Origin: Anseranas semipalmata
Lineage: Eukaryota > Chordata > Aves > Anseriformes > Anseranatidae
Direction of reading: 5' to 3'
NCBI GenBank assembly: GCA_013399115.1
Contig: VXAA01005665.1
Location: forward strand, 386,416 to 450,415
Length of the DNA: 64,000 nucleotides
Below the pieces are notes generated by a model. The model had not been told where the DNA came from. It did no database searches and worked only from the letters and a program-made list of their open reading frames with translations. A program made the position numbers and the translations under genes. This document shows, piece by piece, positions 23,301 through 37,830 of the stretch. The stretch's first letter is position 1; each line of letters begins with the position of its first letter.

Positions 23301-26300
23301 AAAATCAATCAAACAAACAAACAAACAAAACCGAGCAATTTATTCTAAGGAAGGTATGAAAGACGTTAACAGTGTAGAAATAGTAAAATGAATCACTCTG
23401 TTATGGACTAGGTCTAAGCGTGGCCTGAAATTTACATTTCTGTATAATATATTTATCCTCTAGTTTCCCTGGAGGAAGGGGAACATCTCTCCTAACAGGA
23501 AGTTTCATATTGTAAAAGGCAATGTAATCCTGTGGCGAAATCACTAGAGGGGAACATGGGAGATCTGATTCAGGGTGCCGCTGCATTTAGCGAGGCACTG
23601 AAAGGAATGCAGTGCAAAAAGGTGAACAAGAAAACACATTTCCTTCCTGTGCCCTTTTGTCCCTGAAGCTTACCACAACATTTTGGTGTTTGCTGGATGT
23701 CCAGTGACTTAAATGGACACAGTCTCACCCAGTAAGCACTAATATCACTGGCAATAATAACCAATTATTTGCAAGAACTGGATTGAACCCTTAGCCATTC
23801 ACTAGAGAAAAACACTTCTGCTATTCTGCTATTATGAATGACACTCGAAAGAACACATTGTCATAAGCATTGCTAGAACAAGGAGAACCAGCTAGTAAAA
23901 TGTCTTTATAGTTACAGCAGAAATAGGGAAGAAAAATGAAAACAGAAGACAGATGAGGAAGAGGAGGAGGTGAGAAGGTCAGGAGTTAGTGCTTGGAAGT
24001 TAGTTTTCCACAGAAGTGTTAAGTAATGTTAACACAAAAGAGAAGAAGCAGGTAAATGGAGAGGAGAAAGCAAAAATAAAATAACAACTATCCTTAAACA
24101 ACTTAAAAAAATACATATTTTGCTTCCCTACAGCTTCTGGAATTGTTTGCCGCCCCCAGATTCTATGGTACCTGAAACTCCAGCTATAAGCTTTAATGTT
24201 TAGGAAGATTATAACTCTCTCTCAAAACATGGTTATATAATTGTATAAACTTGAAATATGCAATGTTCCTATGCAATGTTCCTTGTACTATATATTTGTG
24301 GAATTAAAATTTCGATCAATGTTCAGTTCAGGCTTTCAGTCCAAAACTCAGGAGACAAAATTCACCCTGCACTGTATCTATATCTGAATGCAGCTGGTGG
24401 AAATGGAGTTGAATTGGACAGTACCTAGCAAATACCAGTATCAGTGTCCCCCGTTGCCAGCTTTCTGCAATTTCTTGAGAATTCCCTAGCGGGGAGAGTG
24501 CAAGGGTGGGTAGCCTGGGGGCACAGATGGAAAGGACAGCAATGGGAAGAGCCACTACTCAGCTTGCAAAGCGCCCTCCTCTACCATGCCCTTGGGATTT
24601 TAGTAGATGACTATTAAAACTGGAAAATTCTAACTAAAGTTGGCTGTATAAGATGGCATAAAAGTTACACACTTGGAAAGTATTCGCAATTTGCAGAAGA
24701 TCAGACCCTTCTAATTATATCCTATCTTCAATTTTTTTCTCAAATTTTCTGTCAAAATGCTTGGAATTTTTTTTCTTTGTTTGTCTGTTCATCTGTTTAG
24801 AGTAGATGATCATCTAGAAAGCATTTTTCACGTTGTGTGTTCCAAATGCCACCCTCCCAAGAAATTGCTTTGAGCTGTGGAAAGGCCATATTTGGGAGCA
24901 GAGAAATACAAATTGGCAAGAAAATTACTGGATTTTTTATGTACACTAATATTGACTTTTAACACATATTTTAAGGTTGAAAGAATTTTTTGCATAGATA
25001 TGAATTAAAATTGAATGCTCTGATAATTATTTTTAAACTGTAACATACATCTTACTGATCACCACTCCAAATTAATTAATATTAGATATAGTAATAGCTG
25101 TCCACAGACCTATACACAAATCCACTCAATATTTTAATACCTCAGTTTTTAAGGTCAATATAGGTCTTATTTCATTGGAAAGAGGAGTAAGATTGAATTA
25201 AATAATTAGAAATATTTTTAACTGTCAAGTCTAGATAGAATCTAATTTGCAACAGCTTCATCAAATAATTTAGAAACCATCCAATAATAAAGTGACTTGG
25301 TACAATTATAGTGTATTCAGATCTGGCCCAATGTGTGTGATTATCCTGTAGTGGCTCCCTTTTCCAAACTAACCAAGTATTTTGACATTTCCCTTTAGTA
25401 TTAGGTAACTTGAATGATAAGGTCCTATACCCAACAGTTCTGATTTAAATCTCTTTTAAAAACAGTTTAGCAAACTTCCACTTCAACAGAGCCATGGAGA
25501 AATTTAATTGTATATGTATATACTAAATTAGACTTGTTCATCCATTAGGAATAGAAGAACACATGTGTCAGATGACTGCAAATTTTCTAGTGAAGCCAGC
25601 AAATCCTATAGGACAAAGTCATGTCAGCTTTTTAATGAGAGAAACAGCCCTGTCAAGGCTCTTTCACCTCCAGGGAAACAGAATGCTAACATAGTACCTA
25701 TTCTTCTTATGAATAGTTATCAAGTTTAAATTTCTTTTACCTCAATGAAATCACACTGAGTTCATTATAATCTCATTTCCTGATCCAGAACCACTTAACT
25801 TGCTCTTACATTAATGCTGATACCATGCATATTCTTAATCATGTCTACTTTTTTCTTTTATAGGAAAACCAAAGGATGATATGGCATGGTAAATTGCATA
25901 TGAAATGTAAATCCAGTATGTGACATTGCTGGTTTTTTACTTTATTTTTTCAAACCACATATTTTTCATAACTACAGAATTTTGTTGTTGCTGGAATCTG
26001 GTGGCTCATGCTTTTTCCCATACCCTCTTGTTCACATACGTTATGCTATGTATATCTGAAAACAGTTTTTCACAGAATTATCTAGGTTGCGCAAAAATCT
26101 CAGCACCTAAAAACCTTGATGAACGCATCACTAAACAGATTGAAAAAAAAGCATGATATGATGCTATGTGTTGCAAAGTCATATGGAATTTCCCTAAAGA
26201 GGATTTTTCCTACATAGTGAACCCTAGTAAAAATGTTGGAAGATATTAAGGTTTTCAAGTCTAGGCATTATAAAAATAGTTTGCTGGTTTGTAGCTTTCC

Positions 26301-26397
26301 CAGATATGCATTTTCCTCAGTAGCAAGCATCCCACTTTCAATCAGTGCTGTGAATTTTTTTAATCTGTATTTCTGTTGAATGTATGTCTGAAAAAAA
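20321..26397. other. AT-rich non-coding stretch
   Basis: No gene seen. Minor items: a T16 run ending in CAATAG near 22588-22609, a (CAAA)n run at 23311-23330, a 13-bp tandem pair (ATGCAATGTTCCT) at 24258-24283, and purine-rich sequence near 23945-23980. The frame at 20608-20934 has no family resemblance. Confidence 0.55.
23311..23330. repeat. (AAAC)n microsatellite
   Basis: Four to five AAAC units after an A run; a simple repeat. Confidence 0.85.
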
Positions 26398-26465
26398 GGC
26401 TGGATTCTGATCTGGCTTAAGCTAGACATTTCTGGAACAACCAACTGAAGTCAGTGGGGTTTTGT
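26398..26465. repeat. Ancient sauropsid interspersed repeat fragment (tentative)
   Basis: GCTGGATTCTGATCTGGCTT followed by ACTGAAGTCAGTGGGGTT has the word pattern of an old, widely dispersed amniote repeat often seen in bird and reptile DNA (attribution from memory, family not named). The copy is highly diverged. Confidence 0.4.
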
Positions 26466-29400
26466 ATCACGTGCCTGGAAGTCTGCCTCTTTCCTTCAGA
26501 TCCTCCCCTAGCGGCTGATAAAAAATGTCCTTATTTCTGTGTTTGTTTGTTTGTAATATATATTATTCGATTATGTCTGATGTTGTGAGAGACATTTGAA
26601 CTAGCTTTGAAATAATTATTTGAAATACTGCTGAGGTTCTTGGTGTAACAATATGTAGCTTTGCCTTAAAAAGTATGGTAAATGAGTCTGTGCTAAACTC
26701 CATGCTGCTCTGGCCGTAGCTGTTACCAGTACCCAGCATAAATGGTTCACATGTGGCTCGGGTAGCTCTTCTCTGTATTGCAGTCATTGCTGTAAAGACA
26801 CAACCTGTGACAGGCTTCCTAGTTTTGATCTTATCATACACAGAGCTGCAGGAGTTCTGCTAAATTCTTCTCAAGATTTCCAGAACTCCGTGTAGGATAT
26901 TTCTCATACATACTATCATGTGGGTGTTTACTTAGCATGACATAGCTTCAAACCATCATTGCCTTTTATCCCCTACGCAGTCTGAAGGCGTTTGACAATG
27001 CTTTCCTGATTTAAATATGAGAGAAGAGAGACTTATCTAACAGTATTCTCCAAGTCTTTAGCTACAGATTAATCACATCAGTACAGCTGCAATGACAATA
27101 TTCTAATAATTATACTTTACTTTGCCCTACAACAAAGCAAGGAAATTTTCAGCTACTCATATTAATCCAAGGAGTAATTTCTACAAAGGCAGGTAGTTAC
27201 AAGATCTGAGCCTGATCTCATACCCATTTTCTCCTGCAGTAGTCCAAATGTTTGTTTTTAATGCCTTTTCAAAAATCCAAGACCAGCTAATTGATTTCTC
27301 TTTGTCTTTTCTATGTTATAAACAAATTTGTGCAAACCAAATTTGTGTTGTGTTAGATGAGGTTAAAGCTCCATAGCTCTTTTTGTTGTCTCCCTGTCTT
27401 AGTGTTCAGAGTCAGTGGCCAGTTGTGAAGCACACCATGAGGCAGCCACTGTGCACCTGTACTGCCACGGTGCTTGGGGATCTGCCCGTGGGGTGAGACT
27501 CTCCTCAGGGAACATATTGCAAGCTCTTGGTCCCATCCCAGGAATTTACACTCCAAGACAGACTTGCTAAAATCATTTCTGCTAGCTGCAGCTATGTCTA
27601 GGGAGTCAACTGGCTTCACCTCCCTGTCTGCAAACTTTGAGAAGCAAGGGCTATTACTGCGTGTTAGTGAAGTGCTGTACGTACAAGCATAATTCAAGAC
27701 ACACTGTTCACTGTGAATACTTCAGGTCTTGCACATTTAGATAAAATAAAATAGCTGAGGATTTGGAAAGTCTGAGTAAAGCCACGCTGTACAAGCATGA
27801 CTCATAGCATGATACTGTCTCTTGGCTGTGGATGGTTTCTCCAGACAGCTGATCCAAGATGTCAATGCCCATTTACTTCCTAACTTCTACATTCCTTCCA
27901 TAAAATCCAAACTTTCATTATTTTCTTCCCATGTGCTATTTAGAATGCCTCTATGTTTTTATGTTTCTCAGTGATAATTTATTGATTATAAAAAATGGGA
28001 TTAACTTAATCCTTGCCTAAAAATACTTTCGCGACAGAGATTCTACTGATAAGCTGTACTTCTTATAATCAAGTGTATCTCTTTAATGTTTAAGAAATTA
28101 GAACCACAGCTAGCACGAACAGCTGGGTTGCTGATGACTCTACAAAAATCTATCTATGCTTTGTCTTACCTGTGTCTGTTAAGCCGGTCAAAGTCAAATC
28201 ATCTCATCAGTTTTCACTTCTTCTTCAGATTTGCTGTTCAAATAAAAATAGCTATAGACATTTTACTAATTTTCTAATTGGTAAATTTCATTTACTGATT
28301 TTCATTGTTAGATAGTGAAGAAAATCTCAGTACGTATAGTATGATTTAGTCCTTTCAAATACAAATATTTGGACTCGGGACAGAGATACATCCTTTGCCA
28401 TCTGAAAGAAAACAACTTAACTGTTTGAACAGTATGATACTCTTCTCCTTTTCTGGCATTATGACCATGCCTGGACATTTTCATTATTAACTGAAATGAA
28501 ATAAATGAAAGCTGGCAATAACCAAGGGCTTTTTATTTGAAACTTATTGGTTATAAACTTCTCTATGAGGTGTACTTGGCTAACATGAAAACCTTTCCAC
28601 AGAGATGTATTGGTAAACTGTATCTCATTTCTTTTTGTGCTCGTGTATGGCTACTATGTCTTGATACACAAAATCCAAGAAGTTTTGAGCCAGGTTTCCT
28701 ATCCCAAAGAGAAGAGCTTCTTGTCTAGACTGCAAAACAGCTATACAAAGGACAAAGCTGTTCTGATGTAGAGTTAGTCTGAGACTGGACTCTCCATTGT
28801 GCTTTTCCTTTGTCTAGAAATCTTTTATTTCTGTACATCAAGGTCTGAATCAATCTATTTGTAATTGATACCTAATGGTTGACAATTACTTCTAGGTACT
28901 TTAAAATCAGTGCTTTTCTTTAGTTCCCATTTTAAAAGCTACAAGTGAGACATGGTGTTCAGCATATGGATCTTATCTAATAACTTACAACTTAGAGCAG
29001 GCTTGCACATTTTTTATCTTTGAATACATGTACATACATGCATACCAAAATCTATGCCTGTAAAATGTCGTATGACATGCTAGTCCTTAGAACATCTTAG
29101 TCATATACAAGTTATTTCCCGAGTGAAAGCTTCCTTATAAATGCTTCAATGTATTCAGTGTATTATAAAACTGCATGGTTTTGTCAGGATACCTAGATTT
29201 CTCTCTGCATATTAATTTTCCTGTAAAGTGCACTGAGATGATAAGCTTCCAGCAACTCAGTCCAACTCAATTATCTGCATCCTTCCAGGTGAAGACATCA
29301 GGACTTCGTGCCATTTTTATCATTTCGTTATTTTAGAGCTCAAATTTCTATGTGGAGCCAGAGCAATCTAAAATGTAATATGTCTGTCCTATCCCTCTGG

Positions 29401-32400
29401 CAACCAATATGGCAGCTACTGTACTACATCAAGAGTAATATTCTTGGAGACCAGCTTTTGGAAAACGAACCCATCCTCGTACACCAAAACTGGCTTTAAG
29501 CATGAACCAGAATGGCCTAAGTCTTGATTCATGCACATTTGCCCCAAGTCATCCAACCTCACATCCCTTTCACCTTCTCTTAAAAACTACTCTTCTGAAG
29601 AATTCATCTTCCTCTGAAAAGCATCTTTGTGCTGTTGAGGCTGCCTCCAGGAGGCAAAAAATAATCTGTGGAGTAGCCTTGCCAGCTCTAAATTAAATAA
29701 CTGGAGAACAAGAGGGCATCTTTTGTGAAGACAACTTTCTTTGCTAACACTTTCTTCAGTTTATCTACTAGGTAATATCTTTATTGCTGAAAAGTCTATT
29801 TGAGAAATGAATGTTGAGATTCAGGATCCACAGTCAACCAATAAATCTGAGGAGCTGGCATGGGAAAAAATTCATCTAATTTTCACTTTTTTTTATTCAT
29901 GATGTTCGTTTGACTTTATTGCTATTTGTATGTACCATAGAGTCCTGTAATGGGAGAAATGCATTAGGACTATTTCTTTAAATTAGTTATCTGAGGTCAC
30001 TAGACAAAATGCACTTTTCATCTATGATAATTACCAGGTTTCATTCAAATATGATTGTAATTTATGGAGTAATATCTTAGCTAGGTGATTAATTGATCAA
30101 AGATGTCTTCCTAGAAGGGCAAAATAATCAATACACATCAGCACCAAGGTGCTACAGTCACTACAATACATCAGGAATTAATGCTTCTGGGTCCCATTTG
30201 TCCCTAACATTAGTAATAAATAAACATTAGGCCAAACTCACAGTATCCCTATAATAAGCCAACCTGATTTAGGAGGATAAATATGAACCTGACTTTCAGC
30301 TGTTCAGCCTGTGAAAATTTACAATCTCAACTAGCATTTGTTAATTGTTAATCTTAATGTTCATTTTAATATAGTTATTCCTTTGAAAGATATTGAGATT
30401 TCTGTGGTAACTACAACCTAGTAAGACTGTCACTGCATCTGTTCTTGTCATATATAGTCAAAGCATTTACACACTGGTACCATAAGGCAAGATCTGAGTG
30501 CACTTATCAGCATTTCCTAATGCACTTATGTTTGTGAGACAAAGTGGGAACTTCAAGAATCATTGTAAAGAGTACTTCAAAGAGGTACAGGAAGCTTGAT
30601 TGTCACTTTAGGAAATTATGATCCCTTTAGGATATAGAAGTCATGTGAGAAATTCTTTGAGGCTAACAAAAGTCTTTAAAAACTTGGTTAGACTACATAA
30701 TTATAACCAATTAGTTCTTAACAAGCACAGTATGAAACCCTGCTCACCTCTGGCGAGTGGCAAAGGTGGTAGGAAAGTTTCAGTTTTGCTGAAGGGCCCT
30801 TCTGGCATACCAGGCCAGGTAGAAAAAAAAATTTCAAAAATATGTTGGGAAAAGGAGAAGGTGTGATGTGGGCACCTTAGGCAGGACAGAAAGCAGACAA
30901 CCTGGGATGAGTGTTATAGAACTAGTATGGACACAAGGGAACAGTAGAATGGAAAAAGAGTGCATTGGTGGAAGGACTTAGTGAGATAGTATGGTAGGTG
31001 ATTCAGCAGCTAATGTTCAGAAAGTTAGAAGTAAAGCAGCAATGACTCAAGGGATAATGGAGAGAATGATGTTTGTAATGGTCAGGAAGGAAAACAATAA
31101 TGATCCTGGAGAGATTTTCTCTGTCATGGTGTGATACGGACAGGAAAATATAGAGATTGTCTCAGACATTACATCCAGGTTAAGACTGAAGGTTGCTGGA
31201 AATGTCTTACAAAGAAGTCAGAAAGGAGCAAGACATTCAAGTGTTAAGAGATTTTTTAAGTTTTGGCTAAATTAAATGAAAAAAAATAAGTCTATGCAAT
31301 AGGATTATTGCTAGTAATAAGGAATGAGAAGAGGTGGGGGTCACGCTATTGGGCACCCTAAACAGTTGGCAAGAGACACTGCCTGCCCTGATACCACACA
31401 CAATCTGCATAGAAAAGGGAGAAATAATCAACTCAGTTTTGCAGAAAGGAAAATTAAAGCATTACCCATATCAGGCATCTATTGGCAAAGCACTTCAAAC
31501 ATTTAAATCTTCTTGTTTCTATTAAATTTAAGTATGCATTTCCAAGCTCTGCTGAACTGTATGAAAAGAGTAGAAACTCTGGTGTACAGCCTTGTCTAAC
31601 AGAAGCACAGATAGAGAGGAAAGTACTACCCTTCTTCTTTCAGTGTTTGTCTTTATGGTGCAAATATTCCAAACAAAGTCATGGAAAAAAAATGCAATTG
31701 CAATACCTTTCTTGAAAAAATGACCCCTGGTAGAACTCTTATTTTTTGAAGGAGAATAGCTGCTAGTAGCTTAACTTAATAGTTACAAAATTGTTAGTTA
31801 CAGTAGGAAAAGTATTACTCCCATATTGAAATAGGAATCTTCACATGGAAGATACATTATTGAATAACTATTCCACATTGGCTGCTTCCATAATTCTAGG
31901 TATTTCAACAATTATAGTCTGTGCATGTGGTACCTAAGACAGGGAATTGTCTATCAGTACTTGCAGTCAAGGGGTTAAGGTAGAGAAGAACTAACAAAAA
32001 ATTAATGATAAGATTATATATGGAATTTACCAAAGTACAAAAGCATATAGCTAAAAATACATGTATTTATTCAGATAATAGGCAATATTGGAGTTCAAGT
32101 AATCTTTCCTTATCATAGAGTCTCCATTAAACTGGAGTACAGCCCTAGCTCATAGTTTTATGGTGTCGATATCATAATTGACAGCCTAGCTAATCTTTAT
32201 CGGAAATGTAGGGGATTTGTGAGATACAAATTTGTATTTGTAAGCAGAAGATTTTAAATGATGCATTTAATCACATAATTTTTGAGTTAGTGTTAACGAT
32301 CCTTTCTGTTAACACTTTCTTAATCTGTTAAACCAAACGTAAATATATATGACACTATATACAACCATTCAAAATTGGCATCCTGAAAGCCAGGATTTCA

Positions 32401-33045
32401 ATATTCAGTAATAAAACAATATAACTGCAACAAATATACATTATCAACTTTCCAATCATGTACCACAATATAAATATTCTGAGAGTATTGTACTATTCCA
32501 TTAAATGTGCACTGAAGGAAAAAATTGCATATTTCGGTCAAATCTATATTCTAGTGTAATGAAACTTGCCACTTTAGGCAACTGTCCAGTAACATTAAGA
32601 AATAAAATCACCAATCTATGGTGATTATCTATTCTCACATATTTTTAAATATCTTTTGTATTCTCTGGGAAATCTAATGTTTTCTAGATAATAGATGCCA
32701 CTTGAGCAATGAAATATTTAAGACAACAATTCTTTTTTCCACTCAGGACAGAAATTGTTGTCATTTTTAGAAGCTGCAAGTATTTCAAATCAAAATCTTC
32801 TGTTAGTGAGGGTGGGTTGGAATTGTGTGGTTGTTTGTTATTTGTGAACATCACAATGATGTGTTTGGAGTCTGAAAAACACAAAAGCACCTGATTTCTT
32901 TAGATTGTTTTATAATCAGCAAATAGCTCTGTATAAAACTGACTAAAGAATTTATACTGCTGAGACACTAGTTTGGTGTTCAGCGGACTTATATTTAATT
33001 TTTTTTAATTACAAATTTCTTTTTCATCCATGATGGAGTCGTTTA
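26466..33045. other. AT-rich non-coding stretch
   Basis: No supported gene, RNA or named repeat. Frames in this interval are all under 115 codons. The largest (27353-27697) lies in a mildly GC-richer patch and is countered by a 72-codon frame on the other strand. Confidence 0.55.
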
Positions 33046-33085
33046 GGGCAAAATCCCAATTCTGTTGAGATCAATGGCAAACCTT
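33046..33085. repeat. Ancient sauropsid repeat fragment (tentative)
   Basis: GGCAAAATCCCAATTCTGTT and GAGATCAATGGCAAACC resemble the 'cccattgac/tcaatgg' words of the old repeat noted at 26398. Very short, so weak. Confidence 0.3.
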
Positions 33086-36000
33086 CATTCACCTGCTGAA
33101 GTCCAAGCTCAAATATATTTGGCTGGGGGGTTTTTGGTTCATTTGCTTGTTTTTGTCAGTAAAATCGGAACAGAATCTCACATTCTTTCTCATTTCTATT
33201 TAAATTCTAAGAACTTTGGTGCATGGATTGTCTTTCAGACATAATACATACTTCAGTATTTCACACATACATTTTCACTTTCTTCTTTTTACATTCTCAG
33301 TTTGCACACTGTTCAGAACAAGGATGAATTCTGTATGAACATATACAACGTTCATTTTACACACACAGGATTTGATGTATGTACCCCTGGCTGTACATAT
33401 GTGTTAGAAACATCTGGTCACGTGGATCCAGATCTTTGTTTCAACTTTTAAGGTATACTGATATATGAAGGTGCAAACAAACCCGAGCTCATCTGCCTAG
33501 AATCTGACCTGGCTGAAAATGAGGAACCTCCACTTCTCAAAACAGAACTGGAATATTGCCCAAACTAATACGCCACGTATTTCATGTACAGGTATAAGTC
33601 TCCTGAATCCATTTTGCCTTGCCTCCAGTTGCATCCACCTACCTGTGAATCCACTCTTTCAGTCACATCCTCCAGCGTTACCGTAAATGATAATAAGCAA
33701 TTCTGGTAGCATACTTTAATATTCCCAGATTTTAAGGAACGTATTTTTATCTAACATTGGAAAATAACATACATTTTTTTGCGTTTTCCTGTGCAATGAC
33801 AATAAAACTTTTCCCACCAGTTTAAATTGAGAATTAGATAAAATATTGCTGTCCAGATTTTGTATGAATCGTATGCTTACTGTTAATTCATTCTAAATAT
33901 TCTAAATACCTTGCATGATCTTTACAATGAAATGTTTTTAAATTATATATACATTTCAACACCAAAATTAGGGGTCAGTCTTTCACAACTTTTCCTCCTT
34001 TAAGCAAAGAGAAGGTGGGATTGGCTCCTACTACAGGGCAGCAAATATTTTATTATTTCATTACACTTAAAGGTTTGAGGAAGTGAAACATAATGGCCAT
34101 AGAAACACTCTGTGGACTTCACGTATGTCATCTATCTAAAGCCCTGAAGAAAAAGATACCATATCCTATATACTTAATTGTGCTTCTCCAATAAGATTGC
34201 TGTTTTGTTGTGCTACATTTTGAAAAATCACAGGAGGTATGTTCACAAAATCCATTAACAAATAAAGTTTGGGCTTACCCCTCCTGCACACTGTTTTGAA
34301 AATTGATCCCTAAGGGCCTAATTAGCTATTATGCACTTTTCCTACTGAAAAAAAGAAAAGGAACTTTTAATGCTTAAAATAACTTAGCAACCAAAATCTT
34401 CCAGAAGATTTAATCTCTCTTATTCAGTATCTTGCCTCACAATTAGCAAATCCCACAGGGCTCCAACCTAGCATCCAGAGAAAGGACCACACAGAATTAC
34501 CACACCAGATATCAGCATTTGTCATCTGCATAAAAAATTGCAAATTTAGAATGTCTTAATCCTGCCAGATGCTAAGTCCTCTCAATGTACATTGGAATTG
34601 GACAGAGATGAAAGAGGAGAAGCTGGACCCTTCAAAAGAATTAACTGAAAGTGCGTATGCTTGTGTAGCACACAGCCATATTGCTGCCATATTGTAATAA
34701 AATAAGATGGAAATGAATACGAGGCATGTGCAGAAAAAGGTGTGGTGTAACTATAATGACTTGGTAGTCTCACCTCAGACTTCCATGATGGTAGGAATGG
34801 GTATCTTAACTATTTTCATCTTCCAAGCATGCTACCAGTTTGTCTGCAGCACCTAACAAGTGAGTGCTCAAGTGCACACAAACATAGCCAAGGTCCCTCA
34901 CCGAAATGTTGCTGGGTGTGGGACTTCCTGTTAGACAAATTTTACTCGGTATGCATAGGACACTATTTTTCTTGGTCTTCAATACCCACTTAATCTCACC
35001 AGCTCACACTTTTACTTTGCTCTGTTGAACCATAAAGTGACATGCACAAGTACTTTACACAAAGATAAAAATTCTTGCCTTTTATAGCAATCACAGATAT
35101 AGATATCATAGATATCATCTACACACTTTCGGGCAGAATCCTCAAATTAGGAGTTCTTGTAAATCACCTATAAGTCAGTCTCTTCATAAAAGGGAATTTT
35201 ACCAAGAGAAACTACCGAGGAATCCAATTATCTGTGTGACAAATGTTGGGGTGTGGGATGTTTACTCCCTGCTCAGAACAGAAACAAAATGAAAAACATA
35301 TTACTAAAAAAAACAAGAATGAGATTAATGTAGTGCTTGTCTGACATTCTACTTTTCAGAAAGCAAATTAACAATACATTTTCATTGTGATTCAGACTTT
35401 TTGAAGTTTACTAGAACATTGTAAAGCTACTGTAAAATCAAAATAATTAACAATAAGTTGCTTATGAAGAAAAAAGTAAAGATATTCAATTCTGAAAAAG
35501 ATGAAATGTAATGTTTTGGCCTAATGATATTTTTTAAAAAGAAAATCTGAAAACAAAATCTTCTAAAATTAGTATCTTTCTCAGAAACGTTTTATTTTTG
35601 ACCAATCATCATTTTACATAGAAATTATATTTTGGGAAAATTTAAAGGAACAAAATCACCTGAAGCACATCCAGTGTGATACTAAGAAATGTGATCTCCT
35701 AGCTTTATCTGAAGCTGAAGTAGTATTCCCTATTAGAGGATGGATTTAAGACATGTTACATCACAGTTTTAAGAACTATATGAAGCAATGAAGGCTTCTG
35801 TACTTTGAAGGCTAAACCCGTATGTTGATCAATAAGGATAAGCAGAAGAATTTTAGAGAAAGAGAAATGTAAAACTATTTTGAGTGTTTTAACTAGGAAG
35901 CCAACAGTAACTTAAGTGCTAGATAGATTGTAGGTTTTATAGCATGACAGAGTAGTTAAAGAAAAGACTTCTTGAACACATTGTTAGTGACATTTAAAGA

Positions 36001-37209
36001 CATTAATTGATTAATTACTGTTAATAGCAATGCAAATGTTCAAAGAATAAATGGTAGTATTTTTCCTTAATCCCACAGAAAACAAAACCTAAGATTAACA
36101 CTGAAGTAGCATAACTATGTTACTGCATAATGCAAAAGGTTTACCTGTGATCACCCAAACACGAACATCTCAGTCTAAGCATTTCACCACAGTTTACTTT
36201 TTTCATTAAATCATGTTAAAAAGAACAGCCATTCTAAGTCTAAGTATTTTTTATTTAGGTTGAAATACTATGGCAAAAGATCATTGAAGTGTAATTAATT
36301 GTCAATTAATTTCCATTGTTGACTCTTCTGTAATAGATATGTCTAGTATTTTGGAATACTGATTTTAAAAGGGACTGTGTGTTCATTTGTCAAACACTTA
36401 GAAAAAAAAATCAATGATAAAGATATATTTTCTCTTGGTTTCCTGATAATTAATGTTTCTTCTGTATATCACCCAAACTAAATTTATCCCTTGGTATTTC
36501 CACTGATTTCAACACAGTTCAGTCAATGATGAACTTCAGTATTTTTTGCTAATATAGATAAGGGATTCTATTTTAATGCCAAAGCTATGTCATATTATTA
36601 CTGTGGGGAATAGCTAGCAAAGCAGGCCGAGAGATAACACACCCATACTGTGGAATCATGCATATTATAAGGGTTAAGGGGCAGTCAGTTTTTCCTGACG
36701 GAAATCCGTACCACATAAAATATACACGTCAGCATTTTACTAGATCTTGCATATTTTTCAATTGGATTTCAGATTCTAACTTCACATTTTATATTCTCCT
36801 AGCTAGCCAAGGTTTTAAATAACTGGCACTTATTGTGTATTTTACAATTATAATATGGTTGGGCACTAATGCAAAAATATTTTTTGCCATTTATTTGCAA
36901 TTTGATACTTTTCAAAAAGCACGAAATCCAAATAAAATTTTTGTAACTCTTAAAGAATTGGAAAGGAAGCAAAATGCTATTTATAAATAGGTAAAAATGA
37001 TGAGAGTATCAACCTGCTGTCAGTTTAAGAGTGTGGGGGGATAGAAATCTAAACTTGTATACAACAGTAGAAACCCAAGTAAATGTCAGCAGCACTTAAC
37101 AAAAAAGAGATATAGGTTATGTTAAATTCTAGTTAAGAATGGAGCTCACATGATATCTCAGAACTGTTTCTGTTTTGGGGTATGAGAAGCAAAGATTATA
37201 ATTATGAGC
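33086..37209. other. Very AT-rich non-coding stretch
   Basis: No gene seen. TAATTA-containing inverted sequence lies at 36293-36311, and related TTAATT words at 36003-36019. Confidence 0.55.
36293..36311. promoter_or_regulatory. Inverted TAATTA homeodomain-type sites
   Basis: AATTAATTG, one T, then CAATTAATT: a perfect 9-bp inverted repeat with two TAATTA-type homeodomain core sites, followed closely by CATTGTT, a SOX-type core. In AT-rich DNA such words can arise by chance, so a regulatory role is only suggested. Confidence 0.25.
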
Positions 37210-37680
37210 TGTTTCCAGGATGCTCCCATCTCTGGAGCAAGAGGAGCCGGGGTCCCCTAGACTTGCAGCAGCGTCAGCCTACCACCAAGTGCCCGTGACA
37301 TTTTGCCGTGCAAGCCGTTCTTTACCATCATCACAGAATTACCCGCTTCAGGAGCTATCACGCCGTGCAAAGCTAACGTCTCCTCTGCCTATAAAGCCAA
37401 GAGGAGCTGCCAAAATTCACTCAGCTACACCTGTGCATATGTCCAGCTGAGACAAGAACTGCCAGTGCCAGTTTTGACCCGAGAGAGTTGGAAAGGTGTC
37501 AGTGGCTGCGAGGACAGACCTGTGGTCTCAGGGGACAGGGCCACAGCGCTGCCTTCACCTGTGGTCAGAGGAGCTGCACTGTGCAGGGGTGGGAGCTGCT
37601 TGAACCTCTGTTCCCTGCTCCTTCCTTCTTTGCTGAAAAAAACTGTTTGACATCTCTTAACAGAATGGAGGGGGGGTCAG
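37210..37680. other. Unassigned GC-rich block
   Basis: A sharp GC-rich block in AT-rich surroundings, running from about the GCTCCCATCTCTGGAGC inverted motif to the G7 run near 37671. It has open plus-strand frames of 76, 115 and 66 codons that overlap in different phases, none with a recognisable domain. It lies about 150 bp upstream of a repeat copy, so it could be part of a longer unrecognised LTR element, a CpG-containing regulatory element or an exon. Confidence 0.4.
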
Positions 37681-37830
37681 TTTTTTAAATAACTTTGTAC
37701 CTATGATGGGACAGCCAGTGCATGGACAGTTATCAAAGAACAGGTGCAGTTAGTCAGACCGTAGCATCTGTTTCTTAGAATTTGAAAATTGGCAAGCTAC
37801 AGGCAAGAAAGAAGAAAACTATCAATCTCA

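Noticed and set aside
26064..26096. Possible CR1 tail (TTCACAGAATTATCTAGGTT)
   Set aside because: The start resembles an antisense CR1 end, but similarity stops after about 20 bases. Too short to call.
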